From contig PVXE01000044.1 in assembly GCA_014444615.1 (NCBI GenBank), positions 1-36,444 on the forward strand: 36,444 nt of DNA. Direction: 5' to 3'. The stretch is from Tagaea sp. CACIAM 22H2 (GTDB lineage Bacteria > Pseudomonadota > Alphaproteobacteria > CACIAM-22H2). A program made the translations under genes and the position numbers. Of the stretch, positions 15,606-23,282 are shown piece after piece; position 1 is the stretch's first letter; each line of letters starts with the position of its first letter. The notes beneath the pieces are model-generated. The model saw only the letters and a list, made by a program, of their open reading frames with translations. It searched no databases and was not told the origin of the DNA.

Positions 15606-16634
15606 ATGTCCATTACCGCTCGCCTCGCCGCTGCCGCCGCGTTGGCCGTCGCCGCCGTCCCGGCCATGGCGCAGGAACTGACCATCAACTCCTTCGGCGG
15701 CGCTTACGAACAAGCGCACCGCAAATGCGTCATCGATCCGTTCATCGCGGCAACGAAAGCCAAGGTGAATATCGTCACCGCGTATTCGGCCGACGCTTTC
15801 GCCCAGATCCGCGCGCAGAAGGCCGCGCCGCAATACGACGTGATCCACTTCTCCGGCGGCCAGGAAATTGTCGCGGCGAAGGAAGGGTTGCTCGCCCCGC
15901 TCGATCCGAAGCTCGTGCCCAACCTCGCGAAGATCTACGACTTCGCCAAGGAAGGCTTGGCGACGGGCCAAGGCCCCGCCTATCAGATCGCCGCGGTCGG
16001 CCTCGTCTATTCGGCCGACAAGATGAAGACCCCGCCGACGAAGTGGGCGGACCTGCTGAAGCCGGAATACAGCGAGCATCTCGTGCTCACCGATATCTCC
16101 AACGGCTACGGCATGATCGGCCTGCTGATGTTGAACAAGATTTCGGGCGGCACGCTCGACAACATCAAGCCGGGTCTCGACGCGATCCAGAAGCTGCTGA
16201 AGCAAGGCGCCGTCATGGTGTCGAAGTCGCCCGAAATCCAGGCCGAGTTCGCGCAGAACGGCGCGTGGCTCGCCCCCTACGCTTCGGACTATGCCCACAC
16301 GCTGAAGGTCGCCGGTCTGAACGTGAAGTTCGTGCCCGGCGCCGAAGGCACGCCCGCCAGCTTCATCACGACGAACCTCGTCGCCGGCCGCCGCAACACG
16401 GAACTGGCGTCGAAGTTCATCGATATCCAGCTGTCGGCGCCCGCCCAGGCGTGCTTCGCCGACGCGCTGCGCTACACCCCGACCAATTCGGAAACGGTGT
16501 TGAGCGCCGAGGTCGCGGCGACCGTCGTCTACGGCAAGGACGCGGCCGCCGGTCTGATGCGTTTCGACCCGGTCGCCATCGAAGCCAACCGTTCCGCCTG
16601 GACGGAAGCCTTCGGCAAGGCGATCGCGCGCTGA
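15606..16634 (+). CDS. ABC transporter substrate-binding protein, polyamine/opine type
   Basis: Periplasmic binding protein of 342 residues that captures the ligand for the permeases encoded downstream. A standard signal peptide (MSITARLAAAAALAVAAVPA) should be cut after AMA, before QELTINSFGGAYEQA. That mature start, the YDVIHFSGGQEIVAAK segment and the GLVYSADKMKTPPTKW segment are typical of the PotD/SBP_bac_8 group that binds polyamines, opines or related amines and acids. AGAAAGGGAAG lies just upstream of the ATG. Ligand-contacting residues are too variable to name the substrate by eye. A strong stem-loop separates this gene from the permeases, which would favour higher expression of the binding protein. 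Confidence 0.92.
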   Translation: MSITARLAAAAALAVAAVPAMAQELTINSFGGAYEQAHRKCVIDPFIAATKAKVNIVTAYSADAFAQIRAQKAAPQYDVIHFSGGQEIVAAKEGLLAPLDPKLVPNLAKIYDFAKEGLATGQGPAYQIAAVGLVYSADKMKTPPTKWADLLKPEYSEHLVLTDISNGYGMIGLLMLNKISGGTLDNIKPGLDAIQKLLKQGAVMVSKSPEIQAEFAQNGAWLAPYASDYAHTLKVAGLNVKFVPGAEGTPASFITTNLVAGRRNTELASKFIDIQLSAPAQACFADALRYTPTNSETVLSAEVAATVVYGKDAAAGLMRFDPVAIEANRSAWTEAFGKAIAR

Positions 16635-16643
16635 TCCCGCAGA

Positions 16644-16675
16644 CGGCACCCTGCCGGTTCGCCGGCGGGGTGCCG
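16644..16675 (+). other. Intercistronic 14-bp stem with UUCG tetraloop
   Basis: Starting ten bases after the binding-protein stop codon, 14-base arms (16644-16657 and 16662-16675) pair throughout with a single T-G wobble, closed by a TTCG tetraloop. No T-run follows, so it is unlikely to be a Rho-independent terminator. Stems in this position in ABC-importer operons usually protect the upstream mRNA 3' end and lower permease expression relative to the binding protein. Confidence 0.75.
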
Positions 16676-16707
16676 ACGGCCACCGGCGGGAAAGGTATTC
16701 GACGCGC

Positions 16708-17529
16708 ATGACGGACCGCCGCGAAACATGGCTGCTGCTTGCGCCGGGGCTGCTGTTGCTGGCCCTCGGTTTTTTGCTGCCGATCGCGCGGATGCTGGCC
16801 CTGTCGGTCGATGGGCCCGACGGTTTCACGCTCTCCGCCTTCGCCCGGTTTTTCCAGGACGGCTATTATCCGTCGATCCTGTGGCGCACCGTCTGGCTCG
16901 CGTCGATCATCACCGCGATCTGCGCCGTGATCGGCTTTCCGATGGCCTACATCATGGCGCGCTGCAATCCGACCCTGCGTCTGTGGCTGGTGATGCTGGT
17001 CATCCTGCCGCTGATGACGTCGGTCGTCATCCGCACCTTCGGCTGGATGGTGCTGCTGTCGCGCAGCGGGCTCGTGTCGCGCACGATCCGCGATATGGGC
17101 TTCGGCGGGCGCAGTTTCCAACTGATGCAGACCGAAACGGCGATCGTCATCGGTATGGTCCAAGTGCTGCTGCCCTTCATGGTGCTGTCGCTGATGGGCG
17201 TCATCGGCCGTCTCGACCCGCGGCTGGAGGAAGCCGCGCGCACGATGGGCTGCACGTTCCTCGGCACGATGCGCAGCGTCGTGCTGCCGCTCGCGGTGCC
17301 GGGCCTCGTCGCGGGCTCGCTGCTCGTCTTCACCCTCGCCGCGTCGTCCTTCGTGACGCCGTCGCTGCTCGGCGGCGCGCGTCTCGAAGTGCTTGCGGGC
17401 GCCGTCTACAAGAACGTGACCCAGACGCTGGATTGGAACTTCGCCGCCGCGCAGGCGACGATCCTGTTCGCCGGAATCGCACTCATCCTCGTGCCGTATC
17501 TGCGGCTGGGCGGTAACCGCCATGGTTAA
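16708..17529 (+). CDS. ABC transporter permease, PotB type
   Basis: Inner-membrane subunit of 273 residues with about six hydrophobic helices, beginning LLLAPGLLLLALGFLLPIA. The EAA loop that docks on the ATPase reads LEEAARTMGCTFLGTMRSV, close to the binding-protein-dependent consensus EAA---G---------I-LP. Overall layout matches PotB/PotH-like permeases of polyamine and putative spermidine importers. GGGAAAGG lies about a dozen bases upstream of the ATG. It overlaps the next permease gene by eight bases, indicating tightly coupled translation of the two halves of the channel. Confidence 0.92.
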   Translation: MTDRRETWLLLAPGLLLLALGFLLPIARMLALSVDGPDGFTLSAFARFFQDGYYPSILWRTVWLASIITAICAVIGFPMAYIMARCNPTLRLWLVMLVILPLMTSVVIRTFGWMVLLSRSGLVSRTIRDMGFGGRSFQLMQTETAIVIGMVQVLLPFMVLSLMGVIGRLDPRLEEAARTMGCTFLGTMRSVVLPLAVPGLVAGSLLVFTLAASSFVTPSLLGGARLEVLAGAVYKNVTQTLDWNFAAAQATILFAGIALILVPYLRLGGNRHG

Positions 17530-18322
17530 AGCCGTTCCGCTCTGGCTGCGCGCGGCGGCCGTCGTCTTCCTGCTGCTTCTGGCGACGTTCCTGCTCGCAC
17601 CGCTCGTCGTGGTCGTCGGCGTGTCGGTTTCCGAAAGCCAATTCGTCGTCTTTCCGCCGCAAGGCTTCACGCTGCGCTGGTACGAGAACGCGCTTTCCAG
17701 CCAGGCTTATGTCGACGCCTTCAAGCTCTCCGGATTGTTGGCCATACTGGTGACGTTGAGCGCCACCATCATCGGCGGCGCGGCCGCGATCGGGATTTCG
17801 CGCTTCCGCAAGCCCGGCGGCGCGCTGGAGACCGTGTTCCTGTCGCCGCTCGTCCTGCCGTCGATCATCTTCGCGATCGGCCTGTTGATGCTGTGGAGTG
17901 CGGTGTTCGGACCGACATCGTTCCTGACGCTGTGGATTGCCCATACGGTCGTCGCCATTCCCTATGTCGTTCGAACGACACTGGCCGTTCTGGCCGAAAG
18001 CGACCCGTTTCTGGAGGAAGCCGCGCGCACCATGGGCGCCAATCGATTGCAGCGCCTGTGGTTCGTGACGCTGCCGCAATGCCGGCCGGGACTGGTGGCG
18101 GGCGCCTTCTTCGCCTTCAACATTTCGTTCGACGAAGCGGTGCTGTCGCTGTTCTTGCGCACGCCGCGCCTGACCACCCTGCCCGTCCATATCTACGGTC
18201 AGCTCGAATTCTCGCCCGACCCGACCGTGGCGGCGGTTTCGACGCTGATGATCCTCATCACCATCGCGCTCATGCTGGTCCTCGACCGCACGCTGGGCCT
18301 GACACGTTTCGCGAGCGCTTGA
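17522..18322 (+). CDS. ABC transporter permease, PotC type
   Basis: Second membrane subunit, 266 residues, also with about six helices. The EAA motif is LEEAARTMGANRLQRLWFV, followed by the conserved LPQCRPGLVAGAFFAF and FNISFDEAVLSLF, typical of PotC/PotI proteins. The start lies inside the end of the first permease gene. The stop is one base before the ATPase ATG, so permeases and ATPase are made as a set. Confidence 0.92.
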   Translation: MVKAVPLWLRAAAVVFLLLLATFLLAPLVVVVGVSVSESQFVVFPPQGFTLRWYENALSSQAYVDAFKLSGLLAILVTLSATIIGGAAAIGISRFRKPGGALETVFLSPLVLPSIIFAIGLLMLWSAVFGPTSFLTLWIAHTVVAIPYVVRTTLAVLAESDPFLEEAARTMGANRLQRLWFVTLPQCRPGLVAGAFFAFNISFDEAVLSLFLRTPRLTTLPVHIYGQLEFSPDPTVAAVSTLMILITIALMLVLDRTLGLTRFASA

Positions 18323-18323
18323 T

Positions 18324-19352
18324 ATGTCCGACCTCACGCTCACCGGCATCCGGAAATCCTACGGCAAAACCGACGTGCTGCACGGCATTGACCTTGCGAT
18401 CCGCTCGGGCGAGTTCGTGTCGCTGCTCGGCGCCTCGGGCTGCGGCAAGACGACGTTGCTGCGCATCGTCGCGGGGCTGGAATCCGTGTCGGCCGGCGCG
18501 GTCGCGATCGGCGGCGAAGAGGTCACGCATCTGCCGCCCGAAAAACGCGACATCGCGATGATGTTCCAAAGCTACGCGCTGCTGCCCCATCTTTCGGTCG
18601 CCGAGAACGTGCGCTTTCCCTTGCGCATGCGCGGGCACGGATCGCGCGCGGACCAAGCCCAGCGCGTAAAGACCGCGCTTGAAGTCGTGCGCCTCGATAC
18701 GATGGCGGATCGCCTGCCGCGGCAGTTATCCGGCGGCCAGCAGCAGCGCGTGGCGCTCGCGCGCGCCATCGTCTCCAATCCGCGTGTGCTGCTGCTCGAC
18801 GAGCCCCTGTCCAATCTCGATGCGCGCCTGCGCGAGGAAATGCAGGTCGAACTGATCGAAATCCATCGCCGCCTGCGCTTGACCACGCTGTTCGTCACCC
18901 ACGACCAGGACGAAGCCTTGTCGCTGTCCGACCGCGTCGTGCTGATGAATGGCGGGCGCATCGAGCAGGAAGGTGCCCCGCGCGCGCTTTACGATCGCCC
19001 CGAAACGGCGTTCGCCTCGTCGTTCTTGGGGGCCGCCAATCTGATCCCGGTCACGATCGCGGCGGGCGAAGCGGTGTTCGCCGACGGCCAGCGCTTGGCG
19101 CTTGGCCAAGGTGCCGCGGCCGGGCCCGCGACACTGGCGATGCGCCAGGAGGATATCGAGCTTTCCCGCGTCGGCGGCGCGCTGCGCGCGAAGGTCGTCA
19201 CGCGCGTCTATCTCGGGTCGCGCCATCGCTACATTCTCGATCTCGCGGGCCAGCGCATCTCCGTGCTCGCCGCGAACTCCCTGACGCTCGAACCCGGCGA
19301 CGACGCGACGCTATCGATCTCCGCGGGCCGGACGCGTATCCTGCCGGCATGA
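18324..19352 (+). CDS. ABC transporter ATP-binding protein, PotA type
   Basis: The 342-residue ATPase that powers import. Walker A is GASGCGKTTLL (residues 36-46), the Q-loop MMFQSYALLPHLSVAENV, the ABC signature LSGGQQQRVALARAI (about 135), Walker B VLLLDEPLSNLD and the switch histidine is in LFVTHDQDEALSLSD. The C-terminal third forms a TOBE-like regulatory domain as in PotA and MalK. All catalytic residues are present. Its stop codon overlaps the LysR start as ATGA. Confidence 0.94.
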   Translation: MSDLTLTGIRKSYGKTDVLHGIDLAIRSGEFVSLLGASGCGKTTLLRIVAGLESVSAGAVAIGGEEVTHLPPEKRDIAMMFQSYALLPHLSVAENVRFPLRMRGHGSRADQAQRVKTALEVVRLDTMADRLPRQLSGGQQQRVALARAIVSNPRVLLLDEPLSNLDARLREEMQVELIEIHRRLRLTTLFVTHDQDEALSLSDRVVLMNGGRIEQEGAPRALYDRPETAFASSFLGAANLIPVTIAAGEAVFADGQRLALGQGAAAGPATLAMRQEDIELSRVGGALRAKVVTRVYLGSRHRYILDLAGQRISVLAANSLTLEPGDDATLSISAGRTRILPA

Positions 19353-20365
19353 GCCGCAAGAGCCGCGACGGCCGCAAATCCCCTTCGCCGCGCGCCGGCG
19401 CGCCGGCGGACAAGAACGCCGCCGCGCAAGGCCGTGCACTGCGCCTGCGCTCGGGCGATATGCGGACCTTCGCGGTTCTGACCCGCACGCGGCATTTCCG
19501 CCGCGCGGCGGAAGAACTCGCCTCCACCCAGCCCGCGATATCGGCGCGTCTCGCCGCGCTGGAAAACGAACTCGGCGCCAAGCTCGTCGAACGCGGCGAC
19601 GGCGCCTTCCGGCTGACCGACGCGGGCGAAGCGGCACTCGCAACGTTCGACAAGGTTTTGAGCGAACTCGACGCGCTCGGCGCCCGGCTGCGCGGCGAGG
19701 TCGAGCCGGCCCCCGCGACCTTGCGTATCGGCGCGATCGATTCCGTCGTCTCGACCTGGATGCCCGATCTGTTGAAGGCTCTGCAGCGCGATCTGCCGCA
19801 TCTCAAGATCGAGTTGACGGTCGACGGCACGCGGCCCCTCGCCGCCGGTCTGAAGAAAGGACTGCTCGACATCATCTTCGCCATCCAGCCGGTGGTCGAC
19901 GACGGTTTCCGCAGCTTCAGCCCTTGCGTCCTTCAGATGATCTGGGCGGGGTCGCCGCGCTTGATCGATCCCGACCGCGCCTATGCGCCGCGCGACCTGG
20001 CGAACATGCCGATCGTCTCCTTCCCCAAGGATTCGCCGCCGTTTCAAATGATCGCGCCCTATTTCCACGACGAGCAGGTGCTGGCCGCGAAGCTCACGAG
20101 CTGCAATTCGCTCTACGCGATCATCAATCTGATTTTGGACGGCTTCGGCATTGCGGCCCTGCCGACGGTATCGATCCGGCGCGAACTCTCCGCCGGGCGG
20201 CTCGTGCCGTTGAAGGTGCTCAAGCACTTCCCCGCCATGCCGGTCGTTGCCTCGTATCAGGCGTTGAGTCACCAGGAGCAGATCCGCGCGGTCGTCGAAC
20301 AGAGCCGGCGCGTCGCCGCCGAGTTCTGCGCGGCGGCCGCCCCAGGCACGGCGTGGATCGAATAA
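19349..20365 (+). CDS. LysR-family transcriptional regulator
   Basis: A 338-residue LysR-type regulator. An unusual basic, disordered extension of about 35 residues (rich in K, R, S, P) precedes the winged helix-turn-helix (about 38-97: FAVLTRTRHFRRAAEELAST, QPAISARLAALENELGAKLV). The effector-binding domain follows from LRIGAIDSVVSTWMPDLLKA. The ATG overlaps the ATPase stop by four bases, so the regulator is translated as the last gene of the transport operon. LysR genes more often lie divergent from their target, so this placement implies feedback through its own transcript. Candidate binding sites are the dyad at 13452-13468 and the inverted repeat at 14991-15038. Translation could also begin at the ATG of residue 38, but that would clip the DNA-binding domain. 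Confidence 0.92.
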   Translation: MSRKSRDGRKSPSPRAGAPADKNAAAQGRALRLRSGDMRTFAVLTRTRHFRRAAEELASTQPAISARLAALENELGAKLVERGDGAFRLTDAGEAALATFDKVLSELDALGARLRGEVEPAPATLRIGAIDSVVSTWMPDLLKALQRDLPHLKIELTVDGTRPLAAGLKKGLLDIIFAIQPVVDDGFRSFSPCVLQMIWAGSPRLIDPDRAYAPRDLANMPIVSFPKDSPPFQMIAPYFHDEQVLAAKLTSCNSLYAIINLILDGFGIAALPTVSIRRELSAGRLVPLKVLKHFPAMPVVASYQALSHQEQIRAVVEQSRRVAAEFCAAAAPGTAWIE

Positions 20366-20369
20366 CGCC

Positions 20370-21278
20370 TTAGTACTCGACCGAAATCCGGCCGGCGCGC
20401 AGCCAGCCTTGATCGACGACGATACGCGAGCGATCGAGGCCGAGCGTCTCAAGCTCGATCGCGATTGCCGCCATGCGCCGCGACGTCAGGCTCTGATCGA
20501 TCGGCGACAGCGACTGGTTCGCGGCGGGCGTCACGCGCACGATGCCATTGCGCGATTGCGCCGCGATCACCGCCGCGCGCAGATCGTTCTTGGCCTGCGC
20601 CGTCAGCTGCACCGTGCCTTCGACGAAATCGACGCTTCCGACGATGGCGCCGATCGACGGATTCGCGCGCGCCGCTGGGGCAGCCGCGATTTGCGGCGGC
20701 GTCACCGGTACGGGGGCGACTTGCGGCGGCACGACGACCGGGGCCGGTGCCACGCTCGGGCGAAGAACAGGTGCCACGGCTTGCGGCGCAGGCGTCGCAA
20801 CGGATGCGGGCGCGGGCGTCGGCGCCGGCGGCACGACGACGGGAACCGGCGCGGGTGCCGGTGCCGAAACCGGCACCGCGGGTGCGGCGACCGCCGCCGC
20901 GATGGCCGGCGGTTCGGGCGGGCGGGCCCCCGGATCGAGGACGGGGTCGATCGCGCGCAGTTTGGCGTCGAACTCAAGGGCGGCATCGCGCTGCTGCTCC
21001 AGCGTCCGGATTTCGGCCGCACGCGCCTCTTGCCCGCCGCGCGGCGGGCGCACCGGGAACGCGCCGAGATTGGGATATGGCGTGTTGCCGGGGTCCGGGG
21101 CGTCGAGCGCTTCGCGCCGTTCGGGCACGGGTGTACCGGTCACCGACGCGATCCCGTCGCCCACGGCGCGGCCCGCGGCGACGACGTTTCGCGTCACGAC
21201 CTGGTCTGACCCGCACCCCGCCAGGAACGTAACCCCCAGCAAAACAAACGCGAATCCGGATTTAGGAGATTGAAACAT
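20370..21278 (-). CDS. Lipoprotein with OmpA-like C-terminus
   Basis: A 302-residue protein beginning MFQSPKSGFAFVLLGVTFLA with lipobox LAGC, so Cys22 should be lipidated after signal peptidase II cleavage. A middle region (about 110-205) is almost entirely P, A and V, a long extended linker suited to reaching across the periplasm. The C-terminal 95 residues (from IVGSVDFVEGTVQLTAQAK) look like an OmpA-type domain: a beta-strand, a helix, SLTSRRMAAIAIELETLGL and a closing strand IVVDQGW. The canonical peptidoglycan-binding aspartate/arginine pair is not obvious, so binding is uncertain. The ATG is preceded directly by CGGGGA, and TATAAC lies seven bases before it, which could mean an almost leaderless mRNA. 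Convergent with the LysR gene, divergent from phaC. Confidence 0.75.
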   Translation of the reverse strand: MFQSPKSGFAFVLLGVTFLAGCGSDQVVTRNVVAAGRAVGDGIASVTGTPVPERREALDAPDPGNTPYPNLGAFPVRPPRGGQEARAAEIRTLEQQRDAALEFDAKLRAIDPVLDPGARPPEPPAIAAAVAAPAVPVSAPAPAPVPVVVPPAPTPAPASVATPAPQAVAPVLRPSVAPAPVVVPPQVAPVPVTPPQIAAAPAARANPSIGAIVGSVDFVEGTVQLTAQAKNDLRAAVIAAQSRNGIVRVTPAANQSLSPIDQSLTSRRMAAIAIELETLGLDRSRIVVDQGWLRAGRISVEY

Positions 21279-21287
21279 TCCCCGAGT

Positions 21288-21293
21288 TATAAT
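21288..21293 (+). promoter_or_regulatory. Consensus -10 element (TATAAT) of phaC
   Basis: A perfect TATAAT lies 62 bases before the phaC ATG in an otherwise GC-rich stretch. The overlapping minus-strand reading TATAAC could serve the divergent lipoprotein gene. No -35 at normal spacing was found; TTGAAA at 21270-21275 is only 12 bases away. A GGCCCC/GGGGCC hairpin at 21321-21337 lies in the phaC leader just before its GGGAG ribosome-binding site. Confidence 0.45.
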
Positions 21294-21355
21294 CAGATTG
21301 AGACAAAGACGCCAGTGCAGGGCCCCACGCCGGGGCCAAGCGGGAGAACACGCCG

Positions 21356-23146
21356 ATGGCCGACAAACCCGATCGCGACGCAAAACTTCCCGATCCGGTC
21401 GAGATGTCGAAGATGATGACCGACATCGCCGAGCGCAGCCAGCGCGTGGTGACCGATTTCCTGTCGCGGCAAAGCCCGCTCGCCTTCGGCAATCCCGATC
21501 CGCTCAATCTCGGTCAGGCGTTCTTCGACATGACCGCGCGGATGATGCAAAACCCCGCGCGGCTGGTACAGGCGCAGATCTCGCTGTGGCAGGACTACAT
21601 GTCCCTGTGGCAGTCGACGACGCGCAAGATGCTGGGCGAACAGTCCGAGCCCGTCGCCACGCCCAACGCCGACGACCGGCGCTTCAAAGACGCGCTGTGG
21701 GACGAAAACTACGTTTTCGACTTCATCAAGCAATCCTATCTGCTGTCGGCGCGTTGGCTGCAAAGCCGCGTGCGCGAGGTCGACGGGCTGGACGAAAAGA
21801 CGGCGCGCAAGGTGGATTTCTATACCCGCCAATTCGTCGACGCGATGGCGCCGTCGAATTTCGCGATGACCAATCCCGAGGTTCTGCGCGAGACGCTGGA
21901 TAGCGGCGGCGAAAATCTCGTGAAGGGATTGCAGAACCTGCTCGCCGATCTGGAGCGCGGGCACGGCAAGCTGCAAATCCGCATGACCGATATGGACGCG
22001 TTCCGCATCGGCGAGAACATCGCCGTCACGCCGGGCGCGGTCGTCTTCCGCAACGACCTGATGGAATTGATCCAGTACACGCCGACGACGGAAACGGTGG
22101 CGAAGACGCCGCTGCTGATCGTTCCGCCCTGGATCAACAAGTTCTACATCCTGGATCTGCGCGAGAAGAACAGCTTCATCAAATGGGCGGTCGGCCAGGG
22201 CCACACGGTGTTCGTCGTGTCCTGGGTCAATCCCGATTCCGAACTCGCCGAGAAAAGCTTCGACGATTACATGGTCGAAGGGCCGCTTGCCGCGATGGAC
22301 GCGATCGAGAAGGCGACGGGCGAGCGCGAGATCAATCTGATCGGCTATTGCCTGGGCGGCACGCTGACGGCGTGCACCCTCGCCTATCTCGCGGCGAAGG
22401 GCGAGAAGCGCGTCGCCTCGGCGACGTTCTTCACCACGATGGTCGACTTCGCGGAAGCGGGCGAATTGTCGGTGTTCATCGACGAGGAGCAGTTGGCGGC
22501 CCTCGAGGAGAAGATGAACGAGCGCGGCTTCCTCGACGGCGCCGACATGGCGAACACGTTCAACATGCTGCGTGCCAACGACCTGATCTGGTCGTTCGTC
22601 GTGAACAATTATCTGCTGGGCAAGGAGCCCTTCCCGTTCGACCTGCTCTATTGGAATTCGGATTCCACGCGCATGCCGGCGGCGATGCATTCCTTCTATC
22701 TGCGCCAGATGTATCAGGAGAACCGGCTGTCGCGCGGCAAGATCAAGCTGCTCGGCACCAAGATCGACCTGACGAAGATCGATCTGCCGGTGTTCATCCT
22801 GTCGACGCGCGAAGACCATATCGCGCCGTGGAAATCGACCTATCTCGCCACGCAGCTTTATACGGGGCCGACGAAATTCTGCCTCGCCGCGTCGGGTCAT
22901 ATCGCGGGCGTGGTCAATCCGCCCGCGTCGGGCAAATACGGCCACTGGGTCAACGACCGTTTGCCCAAGAAGGCGGAGCAATGGCTGGAGACAGCGACGC
23001 AACGCCAAGGCTCGTGGTGGCCGACTTGGGACGAATGGGTGAAAGCCTATGCGGGCGAACAAATCCCGGCGCGCAAACCGGGCGACGGCGGGTTGAAGGT
23101 TCTTGGTCCCGCCCCCGGCACCTATGTGAAGGTGAAGGCGCAATAA
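21356..23146 (+). CDS. phaC: Class I poly(3-hydroxyalkanoate) synthase
   Basis: PhaC polymerises (R)-3-hydroxyacyl-CoA into polyhydroxyalkanoate granules, a carbon store. At 596 residues it matches class I enzymes, which work without a PhaE or PhaR subunit. The alpha/beta-hydrolase core has the lipase-like box GYCLGGT with nucleophile Cys332, the aspartate in STREDHIAPW and the histidine in AASGHIAGVVNPP. Other family landmarks are LLIVPPWINKFYILDL and VFVVSWVNPD. GGGAG nine bases before the ATG fixes the start. phaA, phaB, phasin and depolymerase genes are not in the window. Confidence 0.97.
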   Translation: MADKPDRDAKLPDPVEMSKMMTDIAERSQRVVTDFLSRQSPLAFGNPDPLNLGQAFFDMTARMMQNPARLVQAQISLWQDYMSLWQSTTRKMLGEQSEPVATPNADDRRFKDALWDENYVFDFIKQSYLLSARWLQSRVREVDGLDEKTARKVDFYTRQFVDAMAPSNFAMTNPEVLRETLDSGGENLVKGLQNLLADLERGHGKLQIRMTDMDAFRIGENIAVTPGAVVFRNDLMELIQYTPTTETVAKTPLLIVPPWINKFYILDLREKNSFIKWAVGQGHTVFVVSWVNPDSELAEKSFDDYMVEGPLAAMDAIEKATGEREINLIGYCLGGTLTACTLAYLAAKGEKRVASATFFTTMVDFAEAGELSVFIDEEQLAALEEKMNERGFLDGADMANTFNMLRANDLIWSFVVNNYLLGKEPFPFDLLYWNSDSTRMPAAMHSFYLRQMYQENRLSRGKIKLLGTKIDLTKIDLPVFILSTREDHIAPWKSTYLATQLYTGPTKFCLAASGHIAGVVNPPASGKYGHWVNDRLPKKAEQWLETATQRQGSWWPTWDEWVKAYAGEQIPARKPGDGGLKVLGPAPGTYVKVKAQ

Positions 23147-23237
23147 CAGACGAGATGCGTGTAATCCAATCCGAAATATGCTAGTGGAATCCGTAAGGCG
23201 CATCGCCACGTAGCGACGCGCCACCAGATGAGTCCAG

Positions 23238-23265
23238 AATGCCCTCGCCGTCGGTCGAGGGCATT
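23238..23265 (+). terminator. 10-bp hairpin between phaC and the DUF1800 gene
   Basis: Arms AATGCCCTCG and CGAGGGCATT are perfectly complementary around an eight-base loop, about 90 bases after phaC. The following TGTATT is only moderately T-rich, so this is a weak or partial terminator. The GGAGG of the next gene follows eight bases after the stem. Confidence 0.5.
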
Positions 23266-23282
23266 TGTATTCGGAGGCTTGA

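Noticed and set aside
15061..20365. Naming the importer genes potABCD
   Set aside because: The family is clear but the ligand is not; polyamine specificity cannot be read from the sequence.
21270..21293. TTGAAA followed by TATAAT as a complete phaC promoter
   Set aside because: The 12-base spacing is too short for a normal sigma-70 promoter; only the -10 element is retained.
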